Positions 1 through 12,196 of a stretch of DNA of 64,000 bases are shown here, one piece after another. A model generated the notes under the pieces. That model saw only the letters and a list, made by a program, of their open reading frames with translations. It did not search any database and was not told the origin of the DNA. Every line of letters starts with the position of its first letter. Position 1 is the stretch's first letter. This DNA is from Paraescarpia echinospica (lineage: Eukaryota > Annelida > Polychaeta > Sabellida > Siboglinidae), in NCBI GenBank assembly GCA_020002185.1, contig CM034544.1, positions 38,468,243 through 38,532,242 on the forward strand, written 5' to 3'. The translations under genes were made by a program, and so were the position numbers.

Positions 1-258
1 ACACATTCACCAACAAACAACGCACAACTTCAAGAAATTGTGACATATGATGTGTGCTGCGTTTGCAAAAGGGAAACACCACCCAATGCCCAGTGTGATA
101 CAGATGTAATCGTTTGGCCGCAATGCGATTTTCGTGTACAACCGAGACGCCGATGCAATCACTGGGTGCACCTTATCTGGTCTACCCAGGTTACAGAGAT
201 GTCACTCAAGGAACATTTCAACTGCCCCTGTTGTGTGGCAAGTAGACAAGAAGAGTAG
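1..258 (+). CDS. C-terminal PHD-like zinc finger, partial ORF
   Basis: An open frame enters from the left edge and ends at a TAG at 256-258. It carries a cysteine/histidine series (CCVC, QCD, CNHWVH, then FNCPCC) arranged like a PHD-type finger, with a short charged tail. Fingers of this kind often end long, multicopy, transposon-associated invertebrate proteins, for example CENP-B/DDE-type ones; that link is family knowledge, not seen here. An AATAAA lies 20 bp past the stop, consistent with a true gene end. The apparent GTG start at 40 is not meaningful, since the frame is open upstream to base 1. Confidence 0.5.
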   Translation, partial: THSPTNNAQLQEIVTYDVCCVCKRETPPNAQCDTDVIVWPQCDFRVQPRRRCNHWVHLIWSTQVTEMSLKEHFNCPCCVASRQEE

Positions 259-277
259 TGTTTCAATATTTATTCAA

Positions 278-283
278 AATAAA
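278..283 (+). promoter_or_regulatory. Polyadenylation signal AATAAA
   Basis: A canonical AATAAA hexamer lies about 20 bp after the stop of the zinc-finger ORF on the same strand, so it is the likely 3'-end signal of that gene. Confidence 0.45.
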
Positions 284-975
284 TGTTCAAAATAATAAGC
301 TAAAATATAAGATTATGAACACTGCATATGAAAAGAAAACATTGTCAATGATGGTGTCATCAATTTACCATTAAATGTTTTCTTTTAAACAAACCTCCTT
401 GTCATCATTAAATAACTTACATTTGCTCAAACACGCGTCATAAGTTAGCATGAAATATTTTCAGTAAATTCTACTATTTACAATAATAATGCCAGGAAAG
501 CTAACCATAAACAACAACGCCATGCAGCGGGCGCCAGCGGTCCCGTGACGTCATTAATTCAGTTTTTGCCGGTACGGCTTGCCATAACAGCCATGACCAA
601 TTTGTGTGATAGCGTCGATTCGTGGAGCGTGCTTTTCTGATTTTACAAACTTTTTAAATAAATTGTTTGCACAGTATTGATTAAACAACGGCTAGTAATT
701 TAGAATATTGAAACTGTTCGTAAAGATTTGATTTGTTTTTTGTGCAAAACGGCATTTTCTGTTAACTATGACTAATTCATGTAACACCAGTATACATATG
801 AATTATCGTCAGCCAAAGTTCACTCTTTAACACAAATGTCACTTTTGACAGGACTGCCTTGACATACTCAGTTACCCTCGATATCTCACCGACGCCACCA
901 TGTCACGACATTTATTTGGACCTCACCGTACGGACAGGCAGAAGAGAGACGGTAGATCTACTAAACCACACTTTA
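284..975. other. Unannotated spacer with a CRE-like palindrome
   Basis: I see no coding pattern here. A perfect TGACGTCA (CRE/ATF-type octamer) lies at 546-553 in a small GC-richer island. Whether it acts as a promoter is unknown. Confidence 0.3.
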
Positions 976-1037
976 TTAAACGTGGCTGTCGTGAACAGGG
1001 AGCGGCCTGTTTTTTACTTTCTGGGGATACAACATTA
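976..1037 (+). repeat. 62-bp direct duplication, left copy
   Basis: These 62 bases recur without a mismatch at 3506-3567. They start TTAAACGTGG and end ATACAACATTA. They sit immediately outside the inverted repeats of the 1038-3505 element, the position a target-site duplication would occupy. Known TIR transposons make duplications of about 2-10 bp, so the length is odd. Confidence 0.85.
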
Positions 1038-3505
1038 GGCCAAGTAAAAAAAGAAAATAGTTTCTCGTCCCCGCCCGCTTCCTTTTTAGCTGCCTCCTCC
1101 TTTTTTGCTATTTACTATTAACAAAATTCGTTATTTTAAACGCTTTTCAGATCTGTGTATGCCTTCTATAGAGATTAAAAAGCGCTTGCGCGACATGTCT
1201 GCTATTGTCGGCCATCTTTAGTCCGAATATGTCGGTGTTTGTTTGCTTGCGAATTCGTAGGTCCACCGCAATATTGAAACCGTGGTATGCTAGGACGGTA
1301 TTAAATGGCAAGCAGACATTCCTAAAGCTTTTCTCACAATTTGCCACACGCCCACAGGGGAATTTGTGACGGAGAAGACATCAGTTCAACAGAATGCTGT
1401 CAAACGTCACAGGTCGGTACTCACCTCAAACTGCGTGGCAGCACGCGGCCATTTGCCGAAATGCCCTGGCAACTGGCCGCGTTGCCTCGGAAATTAAGCT
1501 ATTGTTCACGGTCTGGTCGTGTTATATATTATGTGCCCCCTAAAAAGTATAAAAGTCCTCAATTTGATAAAATTCGAGGCCTGTCAGTAGATTTTGCATT
1601 GACTTCGCTCAAGTCTACACGGTGGCGCTACTAGTGTAAATAATCACCGGTTAGACCCGCCACAAATATGCCAAGATATTGAAGATTACTTAAAATGACA
1701 ACTTTGTTTGCAACAGTGTATAAAAGTATTACTGAAGTAGTTTAAATATGGCATGACATGCTGATTTGTGCGGTTTATTAAATTATGGTGACTGTCTAAC
1801 AAGGCTGTTACTAGTGACACCATGCGGAGTTGTACGAATTTTGTTGTCTGTTTAGTTTGTAATTTTCGAATGTTTCATGGAAATAAGTAACATTTCGAAA
1901 TGCAAGTGCACTTTTCGTAAAATACAGCAATACGTTGCATAGCTTAAACGAAATATTTGAAATGTAGCCAGAGAGATATTGTGGATTGCAACTCCTTGAA
2001 AATCGTTCCATGATAGCCTACTGCTCGGGCACAAATATTAAAAACGTTTCAATATAGGCCTACTCACCCTTTTCTTGCTTGATCATTTGTGTTGTTTTGT
2101 TCAAAATAACCTCAGCCAATTAAGATTTGTCAATTGTCAAATGGTTTTTGGAAAAGGTTGTAGTTTTAAGGTCTCATTTCTTTTATTTTGTCTTCACGTA
2201 AAAGTGAACATTGGTAGAAGTAAGGACAAGTTGGACGTGTCGGCAAACCCGAACGAGTGTCTAGCAGACATTGTGTCAATTACCTCGTCAGTGAGATAAT
2301 TGCAATACATGTCACACCCCAAAATTGAATAACTTTGCATCAAAGATGGTATGACTCTGCCCTCCAACTTGTCGTGGTTAAAATATTTATGTTGTGATTG
2401 GTTATTTAACCACATAGGTTATAAACACCCAATCAATTGTAACAGAGAGATAAGTAGGCAAACCATGCCTACCACAATAAGGTAAGACGGAAACTGCTTT
2501 ATTTATTGTGAACTGGCCAATTGCAATTTTTCTCCACTTTCAATTTTTATAAGTGTGAAGGATGTCTGAAATGGAGTGTCCTCTATGCTGCCCGCGTTCT
2601 CAAACCAGAAGAGAAATAAGAACTGGAGAGGAACTTGGAGGTGATGTTACACTCATGTGGCGCATGCTTCAAAGACGTCAATGATCCTGGAGAAGGGAAC
2701 ACATTTGACATAGTGAAGGTCAACGACAAATTAACAAGTAAAATGTCCATTGAGGCGTCGTACTATGTAACATAGCGTTACAACATCGGTTGGCCATTAT
2801 CCTCTTTGTGAGGAATGTGAGGTGAAATGCAAAGTGGCCAAGAAGAAAATGACTAGATCCTTCGCACCTCGGCAACCTGCAAGCAAATGATGTGCATGTG
2901 TACGTTTGGCAATGGATGGTTGTTTTTACAGACATGCCACATTTTGTGTTCTGAAATGCATATTTTAACTTGAAACTGTAGTATTTTTGTATTGGTTAAC
3001 ATGCTTGTTCCGAGCGAGTGTCGCCATTTACCAGGCTACTAAATATACCTACATTAATTAACATTTGCTTACATTTTGTAGCAAATCCGTATTAAAACTG
3101 GATATTGCCGTATTTTTTAAAATCCATAATGTATGCGGGAAATCCGTACAGTGTGGCACCTTTTGCTGTGTATTAAATACATTTAACATTGTGTTTTGTT
3201 TATTTAATCAATTTAAATTGTATTCGGTGTAACATGGGATATATATATTCCACATAATTGTTTCTGTTTATTTGTCAATCCAGCTAAAATAATAGTAATT
3301 ATAGTAACATACATCACAGCCCTGGTATGTTCCACGTTACATCGGACAAGCAACAGTGTCTTTAAATCAGTAACACTTAACATCTACGACATTGCGGCCA
3401 TCTTTAAAAAATTACAAAATATTGACAAATAGTAAATAATAAGGACCTCCCGCCTCCTTTTGAAAAAAATCCGGACGAGAAACTATTTTCTTTTTTTACT
3501 TGGCC
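1038..3505. mobile_element. TIR element of 2.47 kb, family unknown
   Basis: The two ends are inverted copies. Both begin GGCCAAGT and are identical for about 33 bp (to CTCGTCC), then remain recognisably related for about 100 bp (shared TATTTACTATT and a T-rich stretch). The interior has no recognisable transposase; the only coding-like piece is at 2562-2890. The outer flanks are the exact 62-bp duplication. It could be a non-autonomous or internally deleted DNA transposon of an undescribed group, or an unusual rearrangement product. Confidence 0.6.
2562..2890 (+). pseudogene. Broken cysteine-rich ORF inside the TIR element
   Basis: Three overlapping frame pieces look coding. The first starts at ATG 2562 with CPLCC. 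The second, in another frame, contains CGACFKDV near 2660. The third has PLCEECEVKCK followed by a basic tail ending at TGA 2888-2890. The spaced CxxC pairs suggest a decayed zinc-binding domain. A possible splice acceptor (TTTTTATAAG) precedes the first piece. I do not recognise the family. It may be the remnant of the element's own protein. Confidence 0.3.
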
Positions 3506-3567
3506 TTAAACGTGGCTGTCGTGAACAGGGAGCGGCCTGTTTTTTACTTTCTGGGGATACAACATTA
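3506..3567 (+). repeat. 62-bp direct duplication, right copy
   Basis: An exact copy of 976-1037, directly abutting the right inverted repeat that ends GGCC at 3502-3505. The zero divergence implies a recent event. Confidence 0.85.
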
Positions 3568-4194
3568 AATTATTTTGCTACAGTATTTATTTTGAGTGAC
3601 TACTTAAACCCATTTGTTTACCTTTGTGTTGGTAATAAAGGGATAATCAACCCAATGGAAGAAGTGGTGCTGGATGAACTATGCAAATAATGCAGCAACA
3701 CTGTAATTACATATTCAGCACGAACTAAACGCTAAATTGGCGTTTCTGTTTGTGTCGAATCCAAACAAGAAACAAAGTTATATCACAGTACTACGGTCAC
3801 CGAAATGACAGTGTTCAGTCTAACAACAGTGTTTTCTTACTTTCACTCCACATTTCTCACTAAGCCTTGGTGGCATACCAATATTCGGCAACAAAATATT
3901 AATAGGCCTACTACCAGACATTCGTGTATCGCACCTATCAAACGATTTTTCAGTTTCAGAAAGATTGTGGCATTGCAAGTGATCTCATGCACTGTTTGCA
4001 CAAGCTCTAATCACTGCACCGTACAACATTGGAATCTTGTCATCCAGTAAATTAAACGAGGACAGCAAATTATCGCACAAATGACAACACATGGCATTGT
4101 CAAAAGTAGTTTTATGTCTTGTCATGGATTATACTACAACTAAAACCCGGCCACATCCTTACACCTCTATTTCAAGCACATAGCATTGAATGAA
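3568..4194. other. Spacer, no recognised feature
   Basis: AT-rich DNA with only short chance ORFs. No similarity to the surrounding elements was noticed. Confidence 0.3.
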
Positions 4195-4500
4195 TCAATT
4201 AATTAATTAATTAATGTTTTATTTTCAGGTACAAAAACCCATAGTACATATACAATTAAGTAATATATGCAAATAGGAATAACGGTACACCATTAAAAAT
4301 AATAAGTAAAATATATGACTAAACCAAACTAATAAGTTAAGAGATAAAGAAAGTAATAGTAATACAAATGGAAGAAATAATAAATAAAATAAATATGTAA
4401 AAAGGTACATAACATAGTTACTATTTTACAATATATAGAGATTTTGGCCAGCCAGACTACATGGGCCCATTATCAATTTATCTACAGTTACACATGTATT

Positions 4501-4911
4501 TTACCATATTATCGTCAATATTAAGAACCCGCTTTCTAAAACCATAAACATTTGTGCGCGATAGGGCAGGGCGTTAAATAAGTCAACAGCATTATATACA
4601 AACATATTACTTGCACTGTCTCGGTGGTGTCCTAGGATCAGTTTATGCATACTGTTGTATACGACTTTAAGTTTTAAATGTGTGCGTTTGTTGAAATGTA
4701 CCCAGAGTTCGGAACAGTAAATTGAACAACAATATGCATGGGACAGATTAAGTTTAACACCGATGGAACAGTTGTGGAATTTTTGGATGATGCTCTTGGA
4801 CCTGACATAAAAGCTGCGTATGTGTCTTAGCATATCTTTGTCATCCTTCAAGTCATTGTAGATGTTCTCAACATATACCAGTTTGTTTCTGTGCAATGAA
4901 TATCCGGACAT
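4501..4911 (-). pseudogene. LINE-A C-terminal domain
   Basis: Contains a cysteine-bearing segment (YCCSIYCSELWVHF) and LKVVYNSMHKLILG, the conserved C-terminal block after the RT in this LINE group. A related 3' end (the stretch meaning KR..LNIDN) occurs near 58300 in the window. Confidence 0.55.
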
Positions 4912-5085
4912 TTGATATGAAAACCATGTATACTGATTTTATAGGATGATATACAATGTCACTGTCGAAACCAAAGATGGCACAAATATTCAGTAATGCC
5001 TAGAGGCCACTGGGGCTAGGTGCAAAAACACATCAATTTTTTGCATAGAACATATGGTTTGTACTGATGTTGTGTAGGTGACATC

Positions 5086-5376
5086 CTACACCAGAATGTT
5101 AAGCATAATGCTTAAATCGTCCACATATACATTAAATAAATATGGAGATAAAAACACCATTTGAGACATTAAAAAGTGAGGGGTCATGGAACCCCATTTA
5201 ATACAAAACATTTGGGTTATGTACCAGTACAACGTAATTCGTTCGAGCAGGTTTGGCACAGCACGATTAAGCAATTGTCTAAAGAGTGTCCAGTGGTTAA
5301 CTCTATCAAATGTTTTGATGCATCTAAAAACATGCACACACAGGACTATTGTAGCTCCTATAATACTTAATAACAT
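5086..5376 (-). pseudogene. LINE-A reverse transcriptase, palm motifs A-C
   Basis: This piece contains KTFDRVNHW (motif A region), LSPYLFNVYVDD (motifs B-C, with a YVDD catalytic box) and conserved spacing. It lies directly after the 5379-5720 frame, from which it is separated by a frameshift. RT activity on the element RNA is the ancestral role. Confidence 0.7.
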
Positions 5377-5378
5377 TT

Positions 5379-5720
5379 TTACCGCATATAAATAATGATC
5401 AGCACAATGGCCCTTCTTGAATCCAAACTGATCATAAGTTCAATTAAAACAAGTTCAAAGATTTTGGAAGCAATTGTGACCAGTGATACAAGTCTCTGGT
5501 TGTTAACATCACTAGAGTCACGAAACTTGTTTTTGACCAAAGGTATAATAATGGTTTTCATAAATTCATCAGGCAGGTATCCATGTGACATAACACCGGT
5601 GTAAAAAATGGACAATAATATAGTGATGCGCCTGTCTGGATGTATAAAATTTTCTGCAGATAGCCCATCATTACCACACGCTTTACCAGACTTCAGTCTG
5701 TCTATATCATTCTGCACCAT
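5379..5720 (-). pseudogene. LINE-A reverse transcriptase, fingers region
   Basis: This piece holds the typical non-LTR fingers segment: a K-x-GKACGNDGLSAE block, a long helix, then IIIPLVKNK and a VSLVTIASK block about 50 residues later. It is downstream of the 5820-6179 linker piece and upstream of the palm. Confidence 0.65.
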
Positions 5721-5819
5721 GCAAGGTGTAATGTGTACATCATTGTCATTACAAACATTCCCAGTATTGTGTACAAGCTACATTTTGCATATTTACATCT
5801 GAAGTGACATGGACATTAT

Positions 5820-6179
5820 TTAACAGTGATTCAAAATATGTTTTCCACATGTCGGATTTTGAACACGGGTTACTAGCACCATTGAGAGTAGAAGCATTAG
5901 GAAAACATTTATTGAATGTTTCCAAAAAGAAGCTGTATCTTTAGTATGCATGGATTTAGCCATGGCATCTGCACGAGCCATTTCTAATCTTTGTAGACAC
6001 TGTTTGAACAAATATTTAAAATGTAACCTAGTTCTTCGCATGAGTTCACATATCGGGCCATGCTTGGGATTTCCCATATTGCGCCACAGAATATATACAT
6101 TTCTGGCTTCAGTGTGCACCTCCTTTACAAAATCGTTCCAGCCAGGTACAATATAATATTGACACAATGTTTTTTGCAT
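5820..6179 (-). pseudogene. LINE-A linker between endonuclease and RT
   Basis: A basic, aromatic-rich segment (WNDFVKEVHTEAR, RRTRLHFKYLFKQC) typical of the region between endonuclease and RT in non-LTR elements. It has no catalytic motif. Confidence 0.5.
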
Positions 6180-6562
6180 GCACTGATAGTTTAAGACTGG
6201 ATTCCCGAAATGCAGTGCTTATATCATTAAATATTTTATCAATGTCATATATATGCTGTTTATTTGAACAATCAGTGTTAGTGCATGCAAATGATTCTGG
6301 AATTAGTACTTTGTTCAGATGTACAGCACTACTCTTTCCATATTCTCGGATACTATAATTTGATCCTTTCTAAAGGCCATTTAAAAAGAGGAAACATTTT
6401 ATCAGCACACTTTGCCGCAGAGACATTATCTCGACTTTCTGCAGTTACAAAAATAAAGATAACAAGTCCTACAGGAGATGATCCGAACTAGGGCATTTAT
6501 CTAAAATGTGTAAGTCAGTGATCTTTGTGTGAACACTACGCGAACAAATAAAGTGATCTAAC

Positions 6563-7668
6563 CACGAGGTACAATTGTGAGCATCACTCACATAACCACG
6601 AGGTACAATTGTGAGCATCACTCACATAACCACGAGGTACAATTGTGAGCATCACTCACATAACCACGAGGTACAATTGTGTGCATCACTCACATAACCA
6701 CGAGGTACAATTGTGAGCATCACTCACATAACCACGAGGTACAATTGTGTGCATCACTCACATAACCACGAGGTACAATTGTGAGCATCACTCACATAAC
6801 CACGAGGTACAATTGTGAGCATCACTCACATAACCACGAGGTACAATTGTGAGCATCACTCACATAACCACGAGGTACAATTGTGAGCATCACTCACGTA
6901 ACCACGAGGTACAATTGTGAGCATCACTCACATAACCACGAGGTACAATTGTGAGCATCACTCACATAACCACGAGGTACAATTATGAGCATCACTCACA
7001 TAACCACGAGGTACAATTGTGAGAATCACTCACATAACCACGAGGTACAATTGTGTGAATCACTCACATAACCACGAGGTACAATTGTGAGCATCACTCA
7101 CATAACCACGAGGTACAATTGTGTGCATCACTCACATAACCACGAGGTACAATTGTGAGCATCACTCACATAACCACGAGGTACAATTGTGAGCATCACT
7201 CACATAACCACGAGGTACAATTGTGAGCATCACTCACATAACCACGAGGTACAATTGTGAGCATCACTCACATAACCACGAGGTACAATTGTGAGCATCA
7301 CTCACATAACCACGAGGTACAATTGTGAGCATCACTCACATAACCACGAGGTACAATTGTGAGCATCACTCACATAACCACGAGGTACAATTGTGAGCAT
7401 CACTCACATAACCACGAGGTACAATTGTGAGCATCACTCACATAACCACGAGGTACAATTGTGAGCATCACTCACATAACCATGAGATACAATTGTGAGC
7501 ATCACTCACATAACCATGAGGTACAATTGTGAGCATCACTCACATAACCATGAGGTACAATTGTGAGCATCACTCACTTAACCATGAGGTACAATTGTGA
7601 GCATCACTCACGTAACCATGAGGTACAATTGTGAGCATCACTCACATAACCACGAGGTACAATTGTGA
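6563..7668 (-). repeat. 34-bp minisatellite derived from LINE endonuclease code
   Basis: About 32.5 head-to-tail copies of a 34-bp unit (plus strand starts CACGAGGTACAATTGTGAGC). On the minus strand the unit reads GYVSDAHNCTSW, which continues in frame into WLDHFICSRS of the adjoining LINE-A. The unit therefore is a piece of the LINE's endonuclease gene. Because 34 is not a multiple of 3, the array is not open. Each unit holds a 6-bp hairpin (TGTGAG/CTCACA). Point variants cluster, and five adjacent units near 7480-7620 share CATGAG. Confidence 0.9.
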
Positions 7669-7698
7669 GCTCTCCAGTGAATATATTCACTGGAGAGC
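7669..7698. repeat. Perfect 30-bp palindrome at array end
   Basis: GCTCTCCAGTGAATA followed directly by its exact reverse complement, with no spacer, located where the minisatellite stops. It can form a cruciform and may mark the breakpoint at which the array ends. Confidence 0.85.
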
Positions 7699-10339
7699 CA
7701 GATCTCTTGTATAAATATTATATCATATTGTTCACAAAGAAGTATTATATCGTATACAGATGTTTTAAAACCATAACAATCGAACGTTAAAATTTTCAAC
7801 GTGTTATTGATCGTTTGATTGAATGTTAATTAGAAACAAAGCAATAAAGATGTACACAGTGGGTCTTCATACAACCACTTATTCGAAGTACCCACGTACC
7901 AGGACACCGAAGGGCCACACCTTTGGGTCGAGTAACAAATGTTGGTCATGTGATGAGAGTCTGACACAGAATGGTGTGTACGTGTCAAATTTAGTTGTCA
8001 GCGGTTTGCATGTAACTGTGATAGGGTCGCTAAATGCCCGATTGTTCAAGCACATGACGTCACCCATTTACGTGCACGTTCTTTATTTACATGCTGCGCA
8101 TGAATATACTCAGATACGGCGCCGATAGCGGGTTAACGAACGGAAAATGGAGGGAAACGGTTTGTGAAATATGCTAGTTTGTGAAATATGTAAGTTTATG
8201 TTTTAGTAAATCTTGATAATGCTACCTTCGATAGCTCGTTGCATTCTTATTCGAAAAGTGAGTATGCCAAATAGAATGCGTCAACCGTAACTGACTAGAA
8301 CACAGTTATGATGATTATGTGCCTGGAATGTTCGGCAATTGACATACTGTCATTATTAATAATTCACGGACATTATGGATTATGCCGATTATGGTGATTA
8401 CCGGACGTTTTGCCTAGGCTTTAAGATTAATTGGTAATGGCCAGGGTGCCATACATATTAGACCTGTAAGATTTAATTATGGTTCTCAATTTAATGTTTG
8501 GGTGGTAACTGAAAGGGTCTACACAAAGCGTGCTTAGACTTAGCGTTAGAATTACATGTAGGCCTACTCTAATAAATGCTTTGTAGTTATACTTATACGA
8601 AATAAATTCGGGTAATTTTTTTTTGGGTAAGTTTTGCAGTTTAGGCCCGCACCTCGAAAAAGCGTCAAAACGGTCACCTACAGTCACCATATATCAACAA
8701 CACCTATTCTACACATGAACAATTATCACGTGATAAAAAATACTGTGTTTTATCGATAAAAATATACAAGAAATTCACTTGTTTTACATGCATTTATTAA
8801 TTCCATCGGAAACTCCGGTAGGTGGCGCCACTTTATGGATGCCTTCAGACGTGGGGATAGATCACAATTCATATTTCATTTTATTGACTTTTTGACAATA
8901 ATTAGTATTGTCAAAGTTAATAAAATACACGATATTTCATTAAATTAATTAATTAAATAAGGTTACGTTAAACTTAATGTTGACAGCAGCTGAGGGTAAT
9001 TATTACGGTTATTAATTTGAGTAATTATTCATAATAATATTGCAGCATTATAATATTGTATACCAGAGGTAATTTACATACTATGATGCAGTATATATTA
9101 TTTTGTTTTTACTAACAATTTGTTTGTTGCAAAACTAATTATGTATATATATATGAGGTATACATTACATATAATAAATAATAATAGTAAAACTTAAAGC
9201 AATTCTTTGAGAATTTTCATATTTTTGTAATGTACGCAACATATCATGTGCCTTTATTTCATTAGAATTATGTTTTAGTAATCACTAATGACCCTAACAA
9301 TATATCAAAAAAAATAACTGCTCGTACGCGCAGTTTCAACTTAGGCCCCACCTTCACGATTCGTATAAAGCATGCTCATGAATATTCGGGACTGTCCGTC
9401 AGACTTCGATTAGCTACGTCGAGTTAATAGATGCAAGAAAAACGCCATCAACATGTGCGTATTTGGATTAGCCATCGCCATGCGAATGAGTCGTTACCGA
9501 TCAAATTATCATAAGGAAACGTGGACCATTTGCTGTTTATGTCACAGATTTAGCAAAGAAAAGAAGGAAAATATATGGAATAAACGGATAATGAATATAG
9601 CAACAGCTCATGATAGACGGATTGATTAAAAAACACCAGATCTCCACGCACGAAGCCGCCGATGACATATTGAATGATTGGCATTGTTTTTGTTGCAATA
9701 TAAAAACATACACAATCTCATCTATGGTACTTTCATGTTACTTTTTCTCCTGGTACATCTGGTTTTACATTTTAAAGTTTAGTTTTAATTAAACGTTTAG
9801 ATAACAAAAACTTATTGAAGCCGAGACGAAAACATTTTGTTTGCACCATCAGTCCAGATGCTATTTCCATAAGCAGTATAAATACAACATTATACATCAC
9901 ATGAAATAATTTACAATATTAAAATAGCATAAGTGGTTATGTACATAAGGTTTAATTTTAGTTTTAAAATGTAGAACTACAAAGATCATAATAACATTAT
10001 TGTCGAAAAATTATTAAAATATATTGCATCAGTGTAACAACATGTTTTATTTGGTAGTGGGAGTGCAATAATTATTTGTTCTGCCCATCATTTAGAGTAA
10101 AATATATTGAAATTGTGTATATCGAACTCCTGTTTCGATGAAAAATAAAATGGCCATTGTATGATGGAAATAAAGTTATAAAATTACAAAACTTTAACAG
10201 TAACGCATCTTTTAAAACACTGTTTTCAGTCAACATTGGTGTATTTAACTCAAGAAGATCCCTAAAACATTTTTCACAGTACACATCAAATGCCAACGGT
10301 GCGCATCTACATGAAAACATATACACACGCATCCACATA
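7699..10339. other. Spacer, no recognised gene
   Basis: AT-rich DNA. The longest ORFs (7823-8128 plus strand, 101 codons; 9453-9629 plus strand, 58 codons containing a CCLC) match nothing I recognise and have no splice or polyadenylation context that I can support. A strongly AT-rich patch lies at 8920-9320. Confidence 0.3.
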
Positions 10340-11040
10340 TACATTCATAGAAACGTACATATCTACATACCTACATACCTACATACCTACATACCTACAC
10401 ACCTACATACATACATATGTTTATACATATGCATACATACCTACATACATACATACGTTTATACATATACATACATACATACATACATACATACATACAT
10501 ACATGCATACATGCAAACATGCATACACGCATGCACGCATGCACGCATGCACGCATGCTCGTATGCACGCATACACGCATACACGCACACACGCACACAC
10601 GCACACACGCACACACGCACACACGCAAGCACGCACGCACGCAAACACGCACACAGGCACGCATGCACACACGCACACATGCACACACGCACACACACGC
10701 ACACTCGCACACACGCACACATGCACACATGGATACATACATACACATATACATACGCATATATGTACATGCGCACATGCGCACATGCACCCATACACCC
10801 ATACACACATGCACAAGTGCACACGCGCCCACGCGCACCCGCTTACATGCACACACGCACACACGCACACACGCACACACGCACACACGCACACACGCAC
10901 ACACGCACACACGCACACACGCACACACGCACACACGCACACACGCACACACGCACACATGCACACATACACACATACATACATACACATATACATGAAT
11001 GTATACCTACACACGTGCATACATACATAGACACTCGCAC
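10340..11040. repeat. Compound microsatellite CATA / ACACACGC
   Basis: The block starts with CATA and CATACCTA repeats (10340-10500), passes through GCATGCAC repeats, and becomes a nearly pure 8-bp ACACACGC array at 10850-10960 before returning to CATA. Long [12 protein letters not shown] ORFs on both strands here are translations of the repeat and not genes. Alternating purine-pyrimidine content makes it Z-DNA prone. Confidence 0.9.
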
Positions 11041-12196
11041 ATGTGTAGATGGTAACGTTGTCAGACAATATGGCACCTTTTTCACAGCAGTTTCCTTTCT
11101 TTGTAGCCCTACCATACCTTCATACGCCCTTTGACATGATCAGGGTCCGTCCATTCCCTTGAGTGTTCGTCAATGTCGCCAGTGCATTTCTGGCAGAACA
11201 CATCCATCGAAAATCTCACTTGTATGAACTTCTTCTGTACGTTTCAATGATATTGCACGACAGTTTTAATAGTTTTTAATTGACGTTATACTGCGTTGCA
11301 ATAGACACGATTATATCGTAAACACGACTTGGCGAAATGGAAAGTTCACGTGCTTGTCCAATTTACCACTTGTAAATGTATGCTTGGTCATGTAGGGTTA
11401 CGACGGCGTATTCACGATATTCATGAAGTGATTGGAACGCAGCAATATTGACTAAAGAAAGCAGGGATAACTTGTTCAATAAATAATTGATGCGATTGTT
11501 ACAACGCGAAATTCACCGATTATGCATGGAAGAGATTGGTTGAAAACAAGTATTGCTAAAGTTATGAAAACCATTAATAAGAAGGTCAACATCTATCAAC
11601 ATTTCCTTAACTACAAGGCTACAGTAGCTTGGCACACAATTGAGATATATGTCAATCCGCAGTGATGTAAAAACTAGGTATGTTGCTTGTAATCGACCAT
11701 TGTTGTGTACTTCTCATTGTATGACTTTAGAGCACACATTTAACAAAGGTTTACAGGAGGAATGTTGTGAGCGACCGATGGAAACACGCAAAGCGCATGT
11801 CTAGCGTTACCCCGTGAAACGATCGGCTCATGCAACATTACATAGAATGGATTTGAGCTATGTTAGCGCATACATGAAACACAATAATTTAACATCAATT
11901 TTCATAACGAATCCTTCGCAATTCTGTGAAATTCACCTTCGTGCTGTATATGCAACATGACATGACTATGATAGCCTCTCAAAACTATATCATAATTATG
12001 ATCACTAAAGGCCGTGATACCCTTGCCCTTTCGACAAACTGGACCCGACCCAATCATACCTGACCAGGACACATTAGGCCCGCCCAGACTTCAGTGCGCG
12101 AATACACCGACCGACAACGACTGAGCAATCCTGTGACGTCATAATCACGTAAGCGTAAACACTTTCGAGTAAGTTATAACTGGTCGGTGTCAGTCA
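11041..12196. other. Spacer, no recognised feature
   Basis: Unique-looking DNA without coding signal. A TGACGTCA lies at about 12133, just outside the MITE-like element. Confidence 0.3.

Larger units (their letters stand above)
4195..6562 (-). mobile_element. 5'-truncated non-LTR retrotransposon (LINE-A)
   Basis: Read on the minus strand, the 5' part encodes the end of an APE-type endonuclease (SWLDHF, then SSDH) near 6490-6560. Reverse-transcriptase blocks follow: GKACGNDGLSAE and VSLVTIASKIFEL (5379-5720), then FDRVNHWTLFRQLL, LSPYLFNVYVDDLS (5086-5376), and a C-terminal domain (4501-4911, with CSELWVHFNKR). Stops and frame changes separate the pieces, so it is dead. The 3' end is at about 4195, with an AATAAA-containing UTR and a TTAA tail at 4197-4215. 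The clade is unresolved, probably in the CR1/L2 neighbourhood. The 5' end runs straight into the 34-bp minisatellite. Confidence 0.75.

Noticed and set aside
1340..1640. First exon of a minus-strand gene (donor-like CAGTTTGAG|GTGAGT near 1424 with a TATA-like word near 1530)
   Set aside because: The only ATG is followed by a stop before the donor, and no downstream exon is visible.
6563..7668. CRISPR-like regular array
   Set aside because: The 34-bp units are contiguous with no unique spacers, the genome is eukaryotic, and the unit is LINE coding sequence.
10157..11134. Long His/Thr/Arg-rich and Cys/Val-rich ORFs on both strands
   Set aside because: They are translations of CATA and ACACACGC microsatellites, open in several frames at once.
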